A stretch of 51,021 bases of DNA from Gammaproteobacteria bacterium (GCA_026706385.1 JAPOYV010000126.1:1-51021); one strand, 5' to 3'; shown: positions 16,864 through 25,126, numbered from the stretch's first letter. Numbers and translations: made by a program. Notes: generated by a model from the letters alone, not told the origin.

Positions 16864-17958
16864 ATGGCCGAGCTGCGAACGTTGACCCTGGATGAGAAGC
16901 GAACGCTGTACCGAGACGGCTACATCGTGCTCAAGAAGGCCGTGTCCGACGATCTGGTCGATGCCGCCAGAGCCCGCATCAAGTCCGCGAAGAAGGGCGA
17001 AAGGCTCGGTGGCGAGCAGGTCATGATCGATCTCGTCAATGCGTCGAGCATCACGCCGATCCTGCATGACGTGATGGGGCAATTCGATCCCCCGACCGCG
17101 TGCCAGGTGGGCGTGATCAAGCCCAGTCAGCCAAGCGACCGGTTCAACAACGTCGGCTACCGGGACCGCGACATGCCCTACTACGGCGCGCAGACCCACA
17201 TGGACGGCAGCATCACGATCGCCGCGCCCCAGGAGGTCCAGGAAGGCACGCCCGACGAGATCTACCGGCGCCACTTCGCCTCCGGTCCGAAGGGCGACCT
17301 CGGCCGCAGCCCAGAGGTGATGGGACACAACATGGTGCCGCTGTTCGAGGATCCGGCAATGACGCTGGGGCTGGGCAGTTTCACCGCGTTCGTGTTCGTG
17401 TGTCTCAACGACCAGACCGAGGAAGGCTGCGGCCAGACCGCGCTATTGCGCGGTGCCCATCACGACATGGAGAGTTTCTTCCAGTGGCAATACGCCACCA
17501 ACGGCCGTCTCGGTCCCGAGGGGCCCGGCTGGCCCCGGCTGAACTACGCGGCCCCGAACCGCTGCGGGATGGTGTACATGCCGCCTTCCGTCCAGGACAA
17601 GTTCGTCGACGACACCTCCGACTCCACGCCCGACGGCAAGAAGTGGCCGCGGCCGACGCAGATCCTCATGGAACCCGGCGACGCGTGCATCACGTCCTAC
17701 CACATCCCGCACTCGGGCACGCGCAACGAGAACGGGACGGAGTCCCGCAAGAACATCATCTTCCGGATCCGCAACAAGAAGCGGCAGCCGAACGTCGTGG
17801 TGAGCGGCGTCACCGACCACCCCGACCGGGGCCAGATGGGCGAGTGGCTCGACTTCGAGGAGGGCAACGACCCGTGGGAGCGGTCCAAGTACGCCATGTG
17901 CAACATGTGGCACGAGTGGGACGGCATGGGCGACGTGGTCGCCGAGGAGCGCGCATAG
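16864..17958 (+). CDS. Phytanoyl-CoA dioxygenase (PhyH) family protein 4, divergent
   Basis: 364 residues from the ATG at 16864, preceded by a near-ideal AAGGAGGTG. The proximal iron ligands are probably His112 and Asp114 (THMDGS), with a distal histidine in the HIPHSGTRNENGTESRKN segment. It is longer than its four neighbours and has a different middle region, with conserved-looking aromatic and proline stretches, so it belongs to another PhyH subgroup. It may hydroxylate a later intermediate. It closes the plus-strand group that begins with the TonB receptor. Confidence 0.8.
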   Translation: MAELRTLTLDEKRTLYRDGYIVLKKAVSDDLVDAARARIKSAKKGERLGGEQVMIDLVNASSITPILHDVMGQFDPPTACQVGVIKPSQPSDRFNNVGYRDRDMPYYGAQTHMDGSITIAAPQEVQEGTPDEIYRRHFASGPKGDLGRSPEVMGHNMVPLFEDPAMTLGLGSFTAFVFVCLNDQTEEGCGQTALLRGAHHDMESFFQWQYATNGRLGPEGPGWPRLNYAAPNRCGMVYMPPSVQDKFVDDTSDSTPDGKKWPRPTQILMEPGDACITSYHIPHSGTRNENGTESRKNIIFRIRNKKRQPNVVVSGVTDHPDRGQMGEWLDFEEGNDPWERSKYAMCNMWHEWDGMGDVVAEERA

Positions 17959-18038
17959 CGGATTTCGCTCGCGGCTCCACCCATGCCATTGGGCGGCGGA
18001 ACCTGTTCACGGCCCCCCGGGTCGTGCCACTCGCACGA

Positions 18039-18806
18039 TTACTGGCTCCCGATACGCCTCGATCCGGCATCGGCGAAATTCGCCAAGTTGACCAGGCAGT
18101 GCGCCACTATGCCCGGGCGGACGCTACCGGTGTGGAGGGTCGTGTAGATGAGGGGAAGGAGTCCCAGCGTGCGGACTGGAATCATCCAGGGGGCGTCGAA
18201 GTGGTACACGGAGAAAAGCAGGCTGTGTACCGCGGGCCTCAGCCGCCCGAACTGACTGGGCATTCTCGGCAAGAGATATCCGCGAAAATAGAGCTCCTCG
18301 GTTATGGGAACGAGGATGCCGGTCAGTAGGATGTGTGCAACGAGGACGATTCCTACGGCCTCCGGGCCCGCTGTCACCTGGTACTTCGCGAGGACGCTGA
18401 CACCAACGAGGGTGGTTTCAAGCCAATGGGTTATCGGTTCAAGGGCCACGAAAATGATGGCGGTCGGCACCAGGATCACGGGAACCCATATGAAATAGCG
18501 GGGCCAAGAGACTGGTCGGTCGTACACGACGACGCCTTCAAGCGACCACCCCCGGTTGCGCCGCTTCTTGGCCACGTAGTAGAGCCAGCCTAGCTGCACG
18601 GGAATCAGCACGAGGATATTCGCGAATACGCCGAAAAAGAGCTCCGGCGGCAAAGACGGGTTCCAAAGAGTCGCCAATCCCAGCAGGGTCGCTGCTATGT
18701 TCGCGACGCCGGGAGCCAAGTGTAGGAATAGACACTTCGCAAGGGAATGAGGCTCAACTGCCGAACCGATCGGAGGACTAGCCGGGGTGGGACCCCCAGT
18801 CTTCAA
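18039..18806 (-). CDS. CPBP (CAAX/Abi) family membrane metalloprotease
   Basis: 255 residues with several hydrophobic helices. The three family motifs are visible: EELYFRGYLLPRM (the EExxxR metal/catalytic motif), HSLLFSVYHF, and HCLVNLANF. Such proteins act in the membrane as prenyl-protein-type proteases or, in bacteria, in bacteriocin immunity or maturation. Translation starts at TTG (18806) with AGGGG upstream. The gene is visibly less GC-rich than its surroundings and is read against the PhyH group, so it may have been acquired separately. Its role is not predictable. Confidence 0.8.
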   Translation of the reverse strand: MKTGGPTPASPPIGSAVEPHSLAKCLFLHLAPGVANIAATLLGLATLWNPSLPPELFFGVFANILVLIPVQLGWLYYVAKKRRNRGWSLEGVVVYDRPVSWPRYFIWVPVILVPTAIIFVALEPITHWLETTLVGVSVLAKYQVTAGPEAVGIVLVAHILLTGILVPITEELYFRGYLLPRMPSQFGRLRPAVHSLLFSVYHFDAPWMIPVRTLGLLPLIYTTLHTGSVRPGIVAHCLVNLANFADAGSRRIGSQ

Positions 18807-18889
18807 GAGGAACCCCTATAAAACAATGGTTTAAACGCGATCTAGGGGACTTGAACAGAGGCGTCCAGACGAGGCTTGCGCCATCCTTC

Positions 18890-19768
18890 TCAATCCGCCT
18901 CGTCGCCAGGCGCCCCCTTGCGGAACCTGAGCGTCATGCGGTCGGATTCGCCGATGGCTCGGTAGCGGGCCTCGCAGGCCACACGCTCGTCCGCGTCCGC
19001 CGCCTCGCCGCACAGCGCGAACGAGGGCGGCAGCGTCCAGACCCCCGCCTCGTGGTCGTGCGTATCCTGCGGATTGGCATTGATCTGCGATGACGCTTCG
19101 AGCACGAGTCCGGCCGCCTCCGCCATCTCGATCACGAGCGCCTCGGCAACGTAACCCGTCCGCCCGGCATCGGCCGCGGTCCAACCCGGCGGGGCGCGGT
19201 GCGTCACCAGGCCGAGCACGCCGCCCGGGCGCAGAGCGCGGGCCATCACGCGAAACATCGCGGGTGCGTAGTCGCCACGGATCCAGTTGTGCACGTTGCG
19301 GAACGTCACCACGAAATCCAAGGACCCCGGCGGCGCGATCGTCGTCCGCTCCGGTACGCTCAGCTCCGTCGTGACCACCGCGTCGTATAGTTCCGGCTGC
19401 GCCTCGAGCTTTTCGGCGAACCGCTTCTGCACACTCTTGCGCCACGCGGGCGTGCGGTCGGCGGTCATGGCGAAGCCCGCCGCGTAGTAGACCCCTTCGT
19501 CGCGTAAGGCAGGCGCGAGGATCTCCGTCCACCAGCCGTCGCTCGGCCAGATCTCGGCGACGCTCGAGTCCGGCGTGAGCCCGAAGAAGGCGAGGACCTC
19601 GCGGGGATGCCGGTGCTGATCGCGGGCGCGTTTCGCCGGATCCCGATGTTCGCCGGCAACCGCCGCCTCAAGCCAGTTCCGAGTGGCCGGATCGAGTTCG
19701 TCGGCCCCGGCGGCGACTCCGCACGGCAGCGCGAGCACGATCGCAAGTGCGGTGATGTGCAGTTTCAT
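18890..19768 (-). CDS. Exported class I SAM-dependent methyltransferase-like protein (COG4798 type)
   Basis: 292 residues with an N-terminal signal peptide, MKLHITALAIVLALPCGVAAG, so the protein appears to leave the cytoplasm. The Rossmann-type methyltransferase core is seen as DSSVAEIWPSDGWWTEILAP (motif I), DFVVTFRNVHNWI and ALRPGGVLGLVTHR. This matches the puzzling group of predicted periplasmic methyltransferases. SAM is not expected in the periplasm, so the fold may be used for another reaction. The ATG at 19768 has GAGGAAGG upstream. It faces the frameshifted PhyH gene. Confidence 0.75.
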   Translation of the reverse strand: MKLHITALAIVLALPCGVAAGADELDPATRNWLEAAVAGEHRDPAKRARDQHRHPREVLAFFGLTPDSSVAEIWPSDGWWTEILAPALRDEGVYYAAGFAMTADRTPAWRKSVQKRFAEKLEAQPELYDAVVTTELSVPERTTIAPPGSLDFVVTFRNVHNWIRGDYAPAMFRVMARALRPGGVLGLVTHRAPPGWTAADAGRTGYVAEALVIEMAEAAGLVLEASSQINANPQDTHDHEAGVWTLPPSFALCGEAADADERVACEARYRAIGESDRMTLRFRKGAPGDEAD

Positions 19769-19845
19769 CGGGCCTTCCTCGCCGCGAGGACACGCGCCCT
19801 ATCGTAGCCTCCACCGAGGATCGTCGGAACCGCGGTCATCTTGTG

Positions 19846-19925
19846 AGGCTGCACTCGGATCCGCCCTCACCGTGCCTACTCGCGCGTCATGCTATGTTCG
19901 TACACCACTCTAGGCTGCACCCGAA
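19846..19925. promoter_or_regulatory. Direct repeat in a divergent intergenic region
   Basis: AGGCTGCACTCGGA at 19846-19859 and AGGCTGCACCCGAA at 19912-19925 match at 12 of 14 positions, 66 bases apart. They lie between the methyltransferase gene and the PhyH gene at 19944. They may be paired binding sites of an unidentified regulator. Confidence 0.25.
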
Positions 19926-19943
19926 CAGGGGTAGGAGCATGCC

Positions 19944-20853
19944 GTGGACATCAGCGAATACGGGGTTTCCCCCAACGCGGATCCCATCGTCCGAGACCTC
20001 GTCAAGTACGACCTCCTGAAACACGCAGTGGAGCTTCAGGCCTACGGCATGACCGTCGTGCCGAAGGAGAAGATGGGCGTTGACGACGACTTCGTCGAGC
20101 GTCTGCGCGGCGCCATTCTCCGTGCGTGCGAGAAGCGCAACGGCGTCGATCAACGACCACACCGCCGACGAACCCGATCCCAAGCAGATCGGCAAGAACT
20201 CGTGGTACCTCCTGCAGGAGGACGAGGCATTCGTCGAGGCCGCCACCAACCCGCGCGCGCTGGCGTTGGTGCGTTGGCTATGCGGCCAGAGCGTCTGCCT
20301 CACGGCGCAAACCTGGATTATCAAGCCGCCCACGCAGGAAAAGGTCGACCCCGCCGCCAGCGTCGGGCTGCACAGCGATGCCCACGGCATCCCGCCGGGC
20401 GGCGGCCACATCGCCCACATGTGCAACGCGTCGTGGCTGTGCACCGACTACGAGGGCGCCGAGGATGGTCCTACCGTCTTCGTGCCCGGAAGCCACCACT
20501 ACGGCCGGGCGACGCTGCCGCATGAGTCGTCCATGGGGTTAAGCGACGACTCCCCGTTCAAGGTGTTCCCGCTTATCGGCGAGGCCGGTTCCCTCGCGCT
20601 TTGGCACGGAGCCACCTGGCACGGCACCACGCCGCGCACGAATCCCGGCCTGCGGGTCACCCTGGTGCAGGTCTTCATGCGCATGCACATGCGCCCGATC
20701 CACATTTGGGACGACGTCTCGCCGCAACTCGTCGAGAAGTTTCCCGAACTCAAGCGCGTCCTCGGCGAGCATACGTATCCGTTCCGGGAGAACGTCGACC
20801 GGCCCGAGACGATCGCGCCGTTCATGGCCACGGGGACGGACCCGTACGCGTGA
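19944..20853 (+). pseudogene. Phytanoyl-CoA dioxygenase (PhyH) family gene 5, frameshifted
   Basis: Two overlapping frames together give one PhyH protein. The first runs from the GTG at 19944 (MDISEYGVSPNADP) to about 20145 (RACEKRNGV). The second continues from about 20150 (INDHTADEPDPKQIGKNSW) to the stop at 20853. One extra base, or two missing ones, near 20140-20155 breaks the gene. The second part retains the likely iron ligands in LHSDAHG and TWHGTTPRTNPGLRVTL. It is either a recent pseudogene or a sequence error; no slippery heptamer suggesting programmed shifting is evident. Confidence 0.75.
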
Positions 20854-21059
20854 GACGCAGTGCCGAGGCCCCACACTATGGGGTGGCTGCACAACCCCCA
20901 TAACGTATTGAAAACAAAGGGCGTTTGGCGGAGCGGACGCCCGCCGATCCGGGGTTGTCCGCCGCCTCTTTAAAGTGCTAGAATTCACCCTAACCTACTG
21001 ATTTATTTATCATTTTGAAATCTTTCGGTACCGCGAGGTTTCGCCAGTTCTTCCCAAAA

Positions 21060-21081
21060 AAGTGATACCTGAAGTGATACC
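21060..21081. repeat. Tandem 10-bp repeat before the integrase gene
   Basis: AAGTGATACC occurs at 21060-21069 and again at 21072-21081, within an AT-rich stretch just upstream of the integrase start. Short direct repeats next to an integrase gene often serve as arm-type binding sites or flank an attachment site. No matching copy was recognised at the far side of the island. Confidence 0.35.
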
Positions 21082-21090
21082 GAGAACCTC

Positions 21091-22254
21091 ATGAAACGAC
21101 CTGCCCGACTCTCCGCCACCTTCGTCAAGACCGTCAACGTCCCCGGCCGCTACGGCGACGGCCGCGGCGGCCACGGCCTCAGCCTCCTCGTCAAGCCCGC
21201 GTCGGCGGGCGGCTTCTCGAAGGCCTGGGCCCAGAGGATACGTCCGCACGGCGAGCCCGCCAACATCGGACTCGGCGCCTATCCGGTGGTGTCCCTGGCA
21301 ACGGCCCGCGGCAAGGCCCTCGCCAACGCCAAGGCGATCGCCGAGGGCCGGGACCCGCGCGCAGCCACGAGCCGCATCCCGACCTTCGAGCAGGCCGTCG
21401 AGACCGTCATCGCCATCCACGCCGCCAACTGGAAGAGCGGCGGCAAGTCCGCGGACCAATGGCGCGCCAGCCTGCGCGACTACGCCCTCCCGGTCCTGGG
21501 CAGCAAGCGCGTCAGCGCCATCACCACCGCCGACGTCATGCGCGTCCTGCTGCCGATCTGGTCCGCCAAGCGCGAGACCGCCACCCGCGTCCGGCAGCGC
21601 ATCGGCGCCGTCTGCAAGTGGGCGATCGCCCAGGGCTACCGCGAGGACAACCCCGCCGGCGACGCCATCTCCGCCGCGCTGCCGAAGAACTCCGTGCGCC
21701 GACAGCACCAGCGCGCCCTCCCGCACGCCGAGGTCGGCCGCGCGCTCGCCACCATCCGCGCGTCGCGCGCCCACCGCGGCACGATCCTGGCGTTCGAATT
21801 CCTCGTTCTCACCGCCTCCCGCTCGGGCGAGGTGCGCGGGGCCCTCTGGACCGAGGTCGACCGGGACGCCGCCGCCTGGACGATCCCCGCCGGCCGCATG
21901 AAGGCAAGGCTCGAGCACCGCGTGCCTCTGCCGGCAAGGGCGCTCGAGATCCTCGACGAGGCGCTGCCGCTCGCGGACGAGAGCGGCCTGGTCTTCCCCT
22001 CGCCCACCGGCCGCATGCTGAGCGATGCCACCATGTCCAAGCTGCTGCGCGAGCAAGGCATCGCCGCCGTGCCCCACGGCTTCCGGTCGAGCTTCCGGGA
22101 CTGGGCTGCCGAGTGCTCCGACGCCCCGCGGGAGGTGTGCGAGATCGCCCTCGCCCACGTCAACAGCGACCGGGTCGAGGCGGCCTACCGGCGCACCGAC
22201 CTCTTCGAGCGCCGCCGCCAGCTCATGGAGGAATGGGCCGCCTACATCGCGTGA
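21091..22254 (+). CDS. Tyrosine-type site-specific integrase, P4-like
   Basis: 387 residues. An N-terminal arm-binding domain (LSLLVKPASAGGFSKAWAQR, NIGLGAYPVVSLATARGKA) of the type found in P4-like integrases is followed by a core-binding domain and the catalytic domain. The catalytic signature is intact: the first Arg in SRSGEVRGALW, Lys in AGRMKAR, His and Arg in HGFRSSFRDW, the later His in LAHVNSD, and the nucleophile Tyr in EAAYRRTDLF. It should integrate and excise a genomic island. Such genes sit at one end of their island, so the small accessory genes to the right, up to about 25.1 kb, are probably its cargo. No tRNA gene is seen at the left border. Confidence 0.92.
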   Translation: MKRPARLSATFVKTVNVPGRYGDGRGGHGLSLLVKPASAGGFSKAWAQRIRPHGEPANIGLGAYPVVSLATARGKALANAKAIAEGRDPRAATSRIPTFEQAVETVIAIHAANWKSGGKSADQWRASLRDYALPVLGSKRVSAITTADVMRVLLPIWSAKRETATRVRQRIGAVCKWAIAQGYREDNPAGDAISAALPKNSVRRQHQRALPHAEVGRALATIRASRAHRGTILAFEFLVLTASRSGEVRGALWTEVDRDAAAWTIPAGRMKARLEHRVPLPARALEILDEALPLADESGLVFPSPTGRMLSDATMSKLLREQGIAAVPHGFRSSFRDWAAECSDAPREVCEIALAHVNSDRVEAAYRRTDLFERRRQLMEEWAAYIA

Positions 22255-22493
22255 CACCGCCGTCCGGACGAGCAGACGGCCGAAGCCACCATCCCCGCGC
22301 TCCGCCTTCGCGCCAGTTCCTCGATCCCTATCGCGGGCCGCTCGAGATCCAGGCTGCGGATCTCGGCGACGAGCTCCGAGTAGGGGATCAGCCGCCGGCG
22401 GGCCTCCACGGCCATCGTCGCCGCTCGCGCCTCCGCCTTCGCGGCCTGCCACGCTGCCTCCGGGTAGCCCTGATCGACGTTGTCCCGTTTCAT
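22242..22493 (-). CDS. Small hypothetical protein, probably C-terminally truncated
   Basis: About 83 residues from the ATG at 22493 with GGGAG upstream. The first 55 residues or so (DQGYPEAAWQAAKAEARAAT, then RRRLIPYSELVAEIRSLDLE) look like a helical small-protein family I recall from island contexts, in which the chain normally continues much longer. Here it turns into ERPAIGIEELARRR, encoded by one copy of an 18-bp direct repeat (22321-22338), and soon stops. It overlaps the integrase 3' end by 13 bases in the opposite direction. The function is unknown. Confidence 0.5.
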   Translation of the reverse strand: MKRDNVDQGYPEAAWQAAKAEARAATMAVEARRRLIPYSELVAEIRSLDLERPAIGIEELARRRSAGMVASAVCSSGRRCHAM

Positions 22494-22640
22494 GTCGCTC
22501 CCGTCCTCAAGCCCGGTGTGCCCTTCCACACGCGCTTCCGGGGATTGGGGGCGATCCCTTCGGGCCGGGCTCTCGTGCGAAGCACCGAGCCCCGGCAAGC
22601 CGGGTCTCGGCCCTGGCGGGCTTCGATCCCTATCGCGGGC
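22321..22640. repeat. 18-bp direct repeat pair
   Basis: TCGATCCCTATCGCGGGC is found at 22321-22338 and again at 22623-22640, about 300 bases apart. One copy is inside the 3' part of the small truncated gene. The repeats may be a rearrangement junction or a dispersed genomic repeat. Confidence 0.5.
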
Positions 22641-22747
22641 GCGCCGGGCGGCCGCGCGCCGCCTGCCGGTCGCTCAGTGCAGCGTCACCGGCCGATCGGC
22701 GTCGTCCCGACCCCGCCCAAGGAGGAGGTCGCACTGTCCGCCACCCG

Positions 22748-23020
22748 CTAGTCCACCGGCGCGTCGCCCGCGAGCCGTTCCAGGCGCACCAGACGCGCCG
22801 CGGCGTGCACCGACTCCACACGCCAGCCGGCGCTCGCGCACGCGTGCGATCCCGGCCACGCTTGCCACCCGTCCGGGTCGGTCCACCATGCCGACGACGC
22901 CGCGGCCTCCGGCAGTACACGGCCGGTCAACTCCCGCATCCGCTCGAAGGGCAGCGCGCACGTGCCGCCGACGAGCCCGTCCAGGTAGTCGCTCAGCTTC
23001 TTGAGTCCGTCGTGTTCCAT
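22748..23020 (-). CDS. DUF7662-like small protein
   Basis: 90 residues from the ATG at 23020 with GAGG upstream. The order of features (LKKLSDYLDG, a helix with FERMRELTGRVLPEAA, the tryptophan pair SAWWTD, then WPGSHACASAGWRVESV) matches small proteins annotated as DUF7662, which are common in islands and plasmids and resemble a DNA-binding helix-turn-helix-like unit. The gene lies between the integrase and the PLD-type nuclease gene and reads in the same direction as the latter. The role is not known. Confidence 0.6.
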   Translation of the reverse strand: MEHDGLKKLSDYLDGLVGGTCALPFERMRELTGRVLPEAAASSAWWTDPDGWQAWPGSHACASAGWRVESVHAAARLVRLERLAGDAPVD

Positions 23021-23291
23021 GCGACCTCGGCCGCCAACCCGTGTCCGTCGGGGGCATGATCGACGCATCGGGCGTGGTGTTCAAACCGACGCGGACCCGC
23101 CCCCGCCACCGAACTCGCGCAGCGCCAGACCTTCACCCCCCTCAGCGCCGACGTGATCGCGAGATCTCCCGCCTCGCGAACGACCTGCACTGGTTGCGCC
23201 GGAGTCTTCAACTGCGCGCGGCCCGGTCATCATCCAACTCCGGAAGCCGGCTCTAGGTCCGCCGCCGATCCGCGCCGCCTGGCGAGCTCGC

Positions 23292-24560
23292 CTAGGTGGG
23301 ATCGACGTCGAACCCCAGGTAACGAAGGGCTTTTGCCATGCGTCCATTCATCGGCGGGCACTCCGCGGGATTCACGGTTCCATAGAGTTCCAGCGCGCAG
23401 AAACGCCCGAACTTGCTCAACTTCATCGAAGGATCATAAGGCACGTCATGCAGCCGCCGAATGAAGTCACCGGGCCCATGGATCAGATGCGCCAACGTGT
23501 TCTTGACCCGCGACACGTCGTTGCCATTCAGTTTCCAGAACTCGTCAGGCAATCTGTCGTAGCCGCCTTTGACGAATCGAAACTGCTCGGTGAACGCGTG
23601 AATGGACATCAATCCCTCGGTGATCGCGTCCTTGCCCGCCGCATCGAACGCGCTGCGCGTCGCGAAGACCCGGGCAACGGTCGCGAGACGGGCCGAGTAG
23701 TCCTCGGGCACTCTGTTGTCGGCGGCCTCCACCCATTCCCGCCCGAAGCGCTCGATCTCCGGGCGGCGCTCGACCCTGTTCCGCTGCTTCGCGTTTTGCC
23801 ATGCAGCGTCGCCCTGGGCGTGGGTCAAGCGGACGTAGTTCAGGAACCGGTTCGTTTCAATGGCGTCACCGACGCCGGCCAGGTCGCTGCGGCGTAGTCC
23901 GTTCTCGTCCAGAATCGCGGTGACTTCGTCGAACGCGGGACCATACTCCTCGTAGACCTGCTGTCGCAGCCCCTCCAGGAACGTCCTCTCGCCCGTGATC
24001 CTGCGGCTCTCGACGTTGACGTTCGGCGGCTCCGCCCGGCCGACCGCAGCCTCGATGGTGGCGTCCAGATCGGATGGTTCGTCCGCCAGCGTCTCCTTGG
24101 CTCGTTCGAACGTCTCCAGCTTTTCGTTCGTCAGAACGCGGCCCGCCTCCCAGAGTTCGAAAAACAGCGCCTTGAGCTCATCGATGGCCTCCCCATCCTC
24201 CGGCCGATCAAGGCAGATCACCGCTTCGCGATTGGAAAGGAAACCCGCTCGCGTAAGGTTGGATGAGCCAACCAGAGCCGCACGGTCGAACACGTAGATC
24301 TTGGCGTGGAAGCGGTGGGTCAGGTAGCGAATCGCGATCTCGGGCCGCCCGTGAACCGCCTTCAGCGCATCGGCGTCCGTCGCCGCGTTCAACCCGACCA
24401 GCAGCTGTACCGGCTTTCCCTTCTCGGCCTCCACCAGCAGCGGTTCAGCATGCGTGAAGTACGGAGCGGCAAGATAAAGGCGTTGCGAGCCGGCGGCCAA
24501 TTCGTTGAAAGGATTGACAACAAAATCACCGAGACCGCCATTGGAGAAGATTCTGTTCAC
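23292..24560 (-). CDS. Phospholipase D-fold nuclease-like protein
   Basis: About 422 residues from the GTG at 24560, which has a GGGAG site; a TTG at 24584 opens a longer frame without one. The N-terminal 140 residues form a PLD-type domain with one HKD motif: HAKIYVFDRAALVGSSNLTRAG, where His and Lys of HxK are followed by the GSSN block. A single HKD implies action as a dimer, as in Nuc/BfiI-type nucleases. The C-terminal 280 residues are an unfamiliar alpha-helical region ending in KFGRFCALELYGTVNP. Its position on an integrase-linked island fits an anti-phage or restriction-like role, but that is inference. Confidence 0.7.
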   Translation of the reverse strand: MNRIFSNGGLGDFVVNPFNELAAGSQRLYLAAPYFTHAEPLLVEAEKGKPVQLLVGLNAATDADALKAVHGRPEIAIRYLTHRFHAKIYVFDRAALVGSSNLTRAGFLSNREAVICLDRPEDGEAIDELKALFFELWEAGRVLTNEKLETFERAKETLADEPSDLDATIEAAVGRAEPPNVNVESRRITGERTFLEGLRQQVYEEYGPAFDEVTAILDENGLRRSDLAGVGDAIETNRFLNYVRLTHAQGDAAWQNAKQRNRVERRPEIERFGREWVEAADNRVPEDYSARLATVARVFATRSAFDAAGKDAITEGLMSIHAFTEQFRFVKGGYDRLPDEFWKLNGNDVSRVKNTLAHLIHGPGDFIRRLHDVPYDPSMKLSKFGRFCALELYGTVNPAECPPMNGRMAKALRYLGFDVDPT

Positions 24561-25126
24561 AAGCCTAGCTCCCAACTCAACCAAGCGAAGGCGTAGCCAC
24601 TCCGTTCACTCACCACGCGAAGGCACCGGAAATTGCAGCGCGAAAACCGCGTGCCGCTCAGCCTCCGGGCAGTAGACCCCCTCGCCGAAGCGGCCGGATC
24701 CCGTCTTCCCCCTCCGCCCGGGCCCGACCAGTACTCATGACGAGCATCGCCGCATCCTTCGCGCGCGCGCCTCCGAAAAACAAGGCTCCCCGGGCGCCGC
24801 AATCAGTCCAGATGTCGTCGGTCCAAGAAGGGTTGTCCATGAGCGGATTGCGATTGCCTGGCGGCTCCATCACCCGGTCATTCCTACGTACCTCGAACGC
24901 CGTCGGAGGATACGTCCGATTCCATTCAAGAAGTGGACAAAGATGTCCGATCCACGGTTCCTGACCCTGCACAGGCCAACACCGGAGCGAGGGCTACGGC
25001 CGCTTGCGTCCTCCGATCAACCCATCCGCCACTCCTCCACCAGCGCGAGGCTCTCGTCGCGGTTGGTGACGGACCTGCGCCGGCCTCCGTATCGGTTCCG
25101 CCGCGTAGTGCCGTCATGCCAGTTCC
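24561..25126. other. Gap holding an endonuclease I remnant
   Basis: This 566-bp stretch separates the island nuclease gene from the thioesterase gene. Apart from the endonuclease I fragment described separately, no frame looks like protein. The right border of the integrase island probably lies here. Confidence 0.4.
24658..24972 (-). pseudogene. Fragment of an endonuclease I (EndoI/ExeM-type) gene
   Basis: The frame from about 24948 to 24808 reads HLCPLLEWNRTYPPTAFEVR and continues with RRNDRV, GNRNPLMDNPSW. This is the C-terminal signature of the endonuclease I family, normally like LLEWHxxDPVxxxExxRNxxIxxxQGNRNPFIDHP. The essential upstream His/Asn metal-binding part is missing, and what follows (GARGALFFGGARAK) is not family-like. 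It is therefore a short relic of a secreted or periplasmic nuclease gene, left at the island edge. Confidence 0.55.

Noticed and set aside
20877-20902. TATGGGG...CCCCATA hairpin after the PhyH pseudogene as a terminator or attachment core
   Set aside because: A seven-base stem with a 12-base loop and no T-run, and no second copy recognised at the far side of the island. Too weak to annotate.
20860-21090. A tRNA or tmRNA gene as integration target of the P4-type integrase
   Set aside because: The stretch upstream of the integrase shows no cloverleaf, T-loop or CCA end that I can identify.
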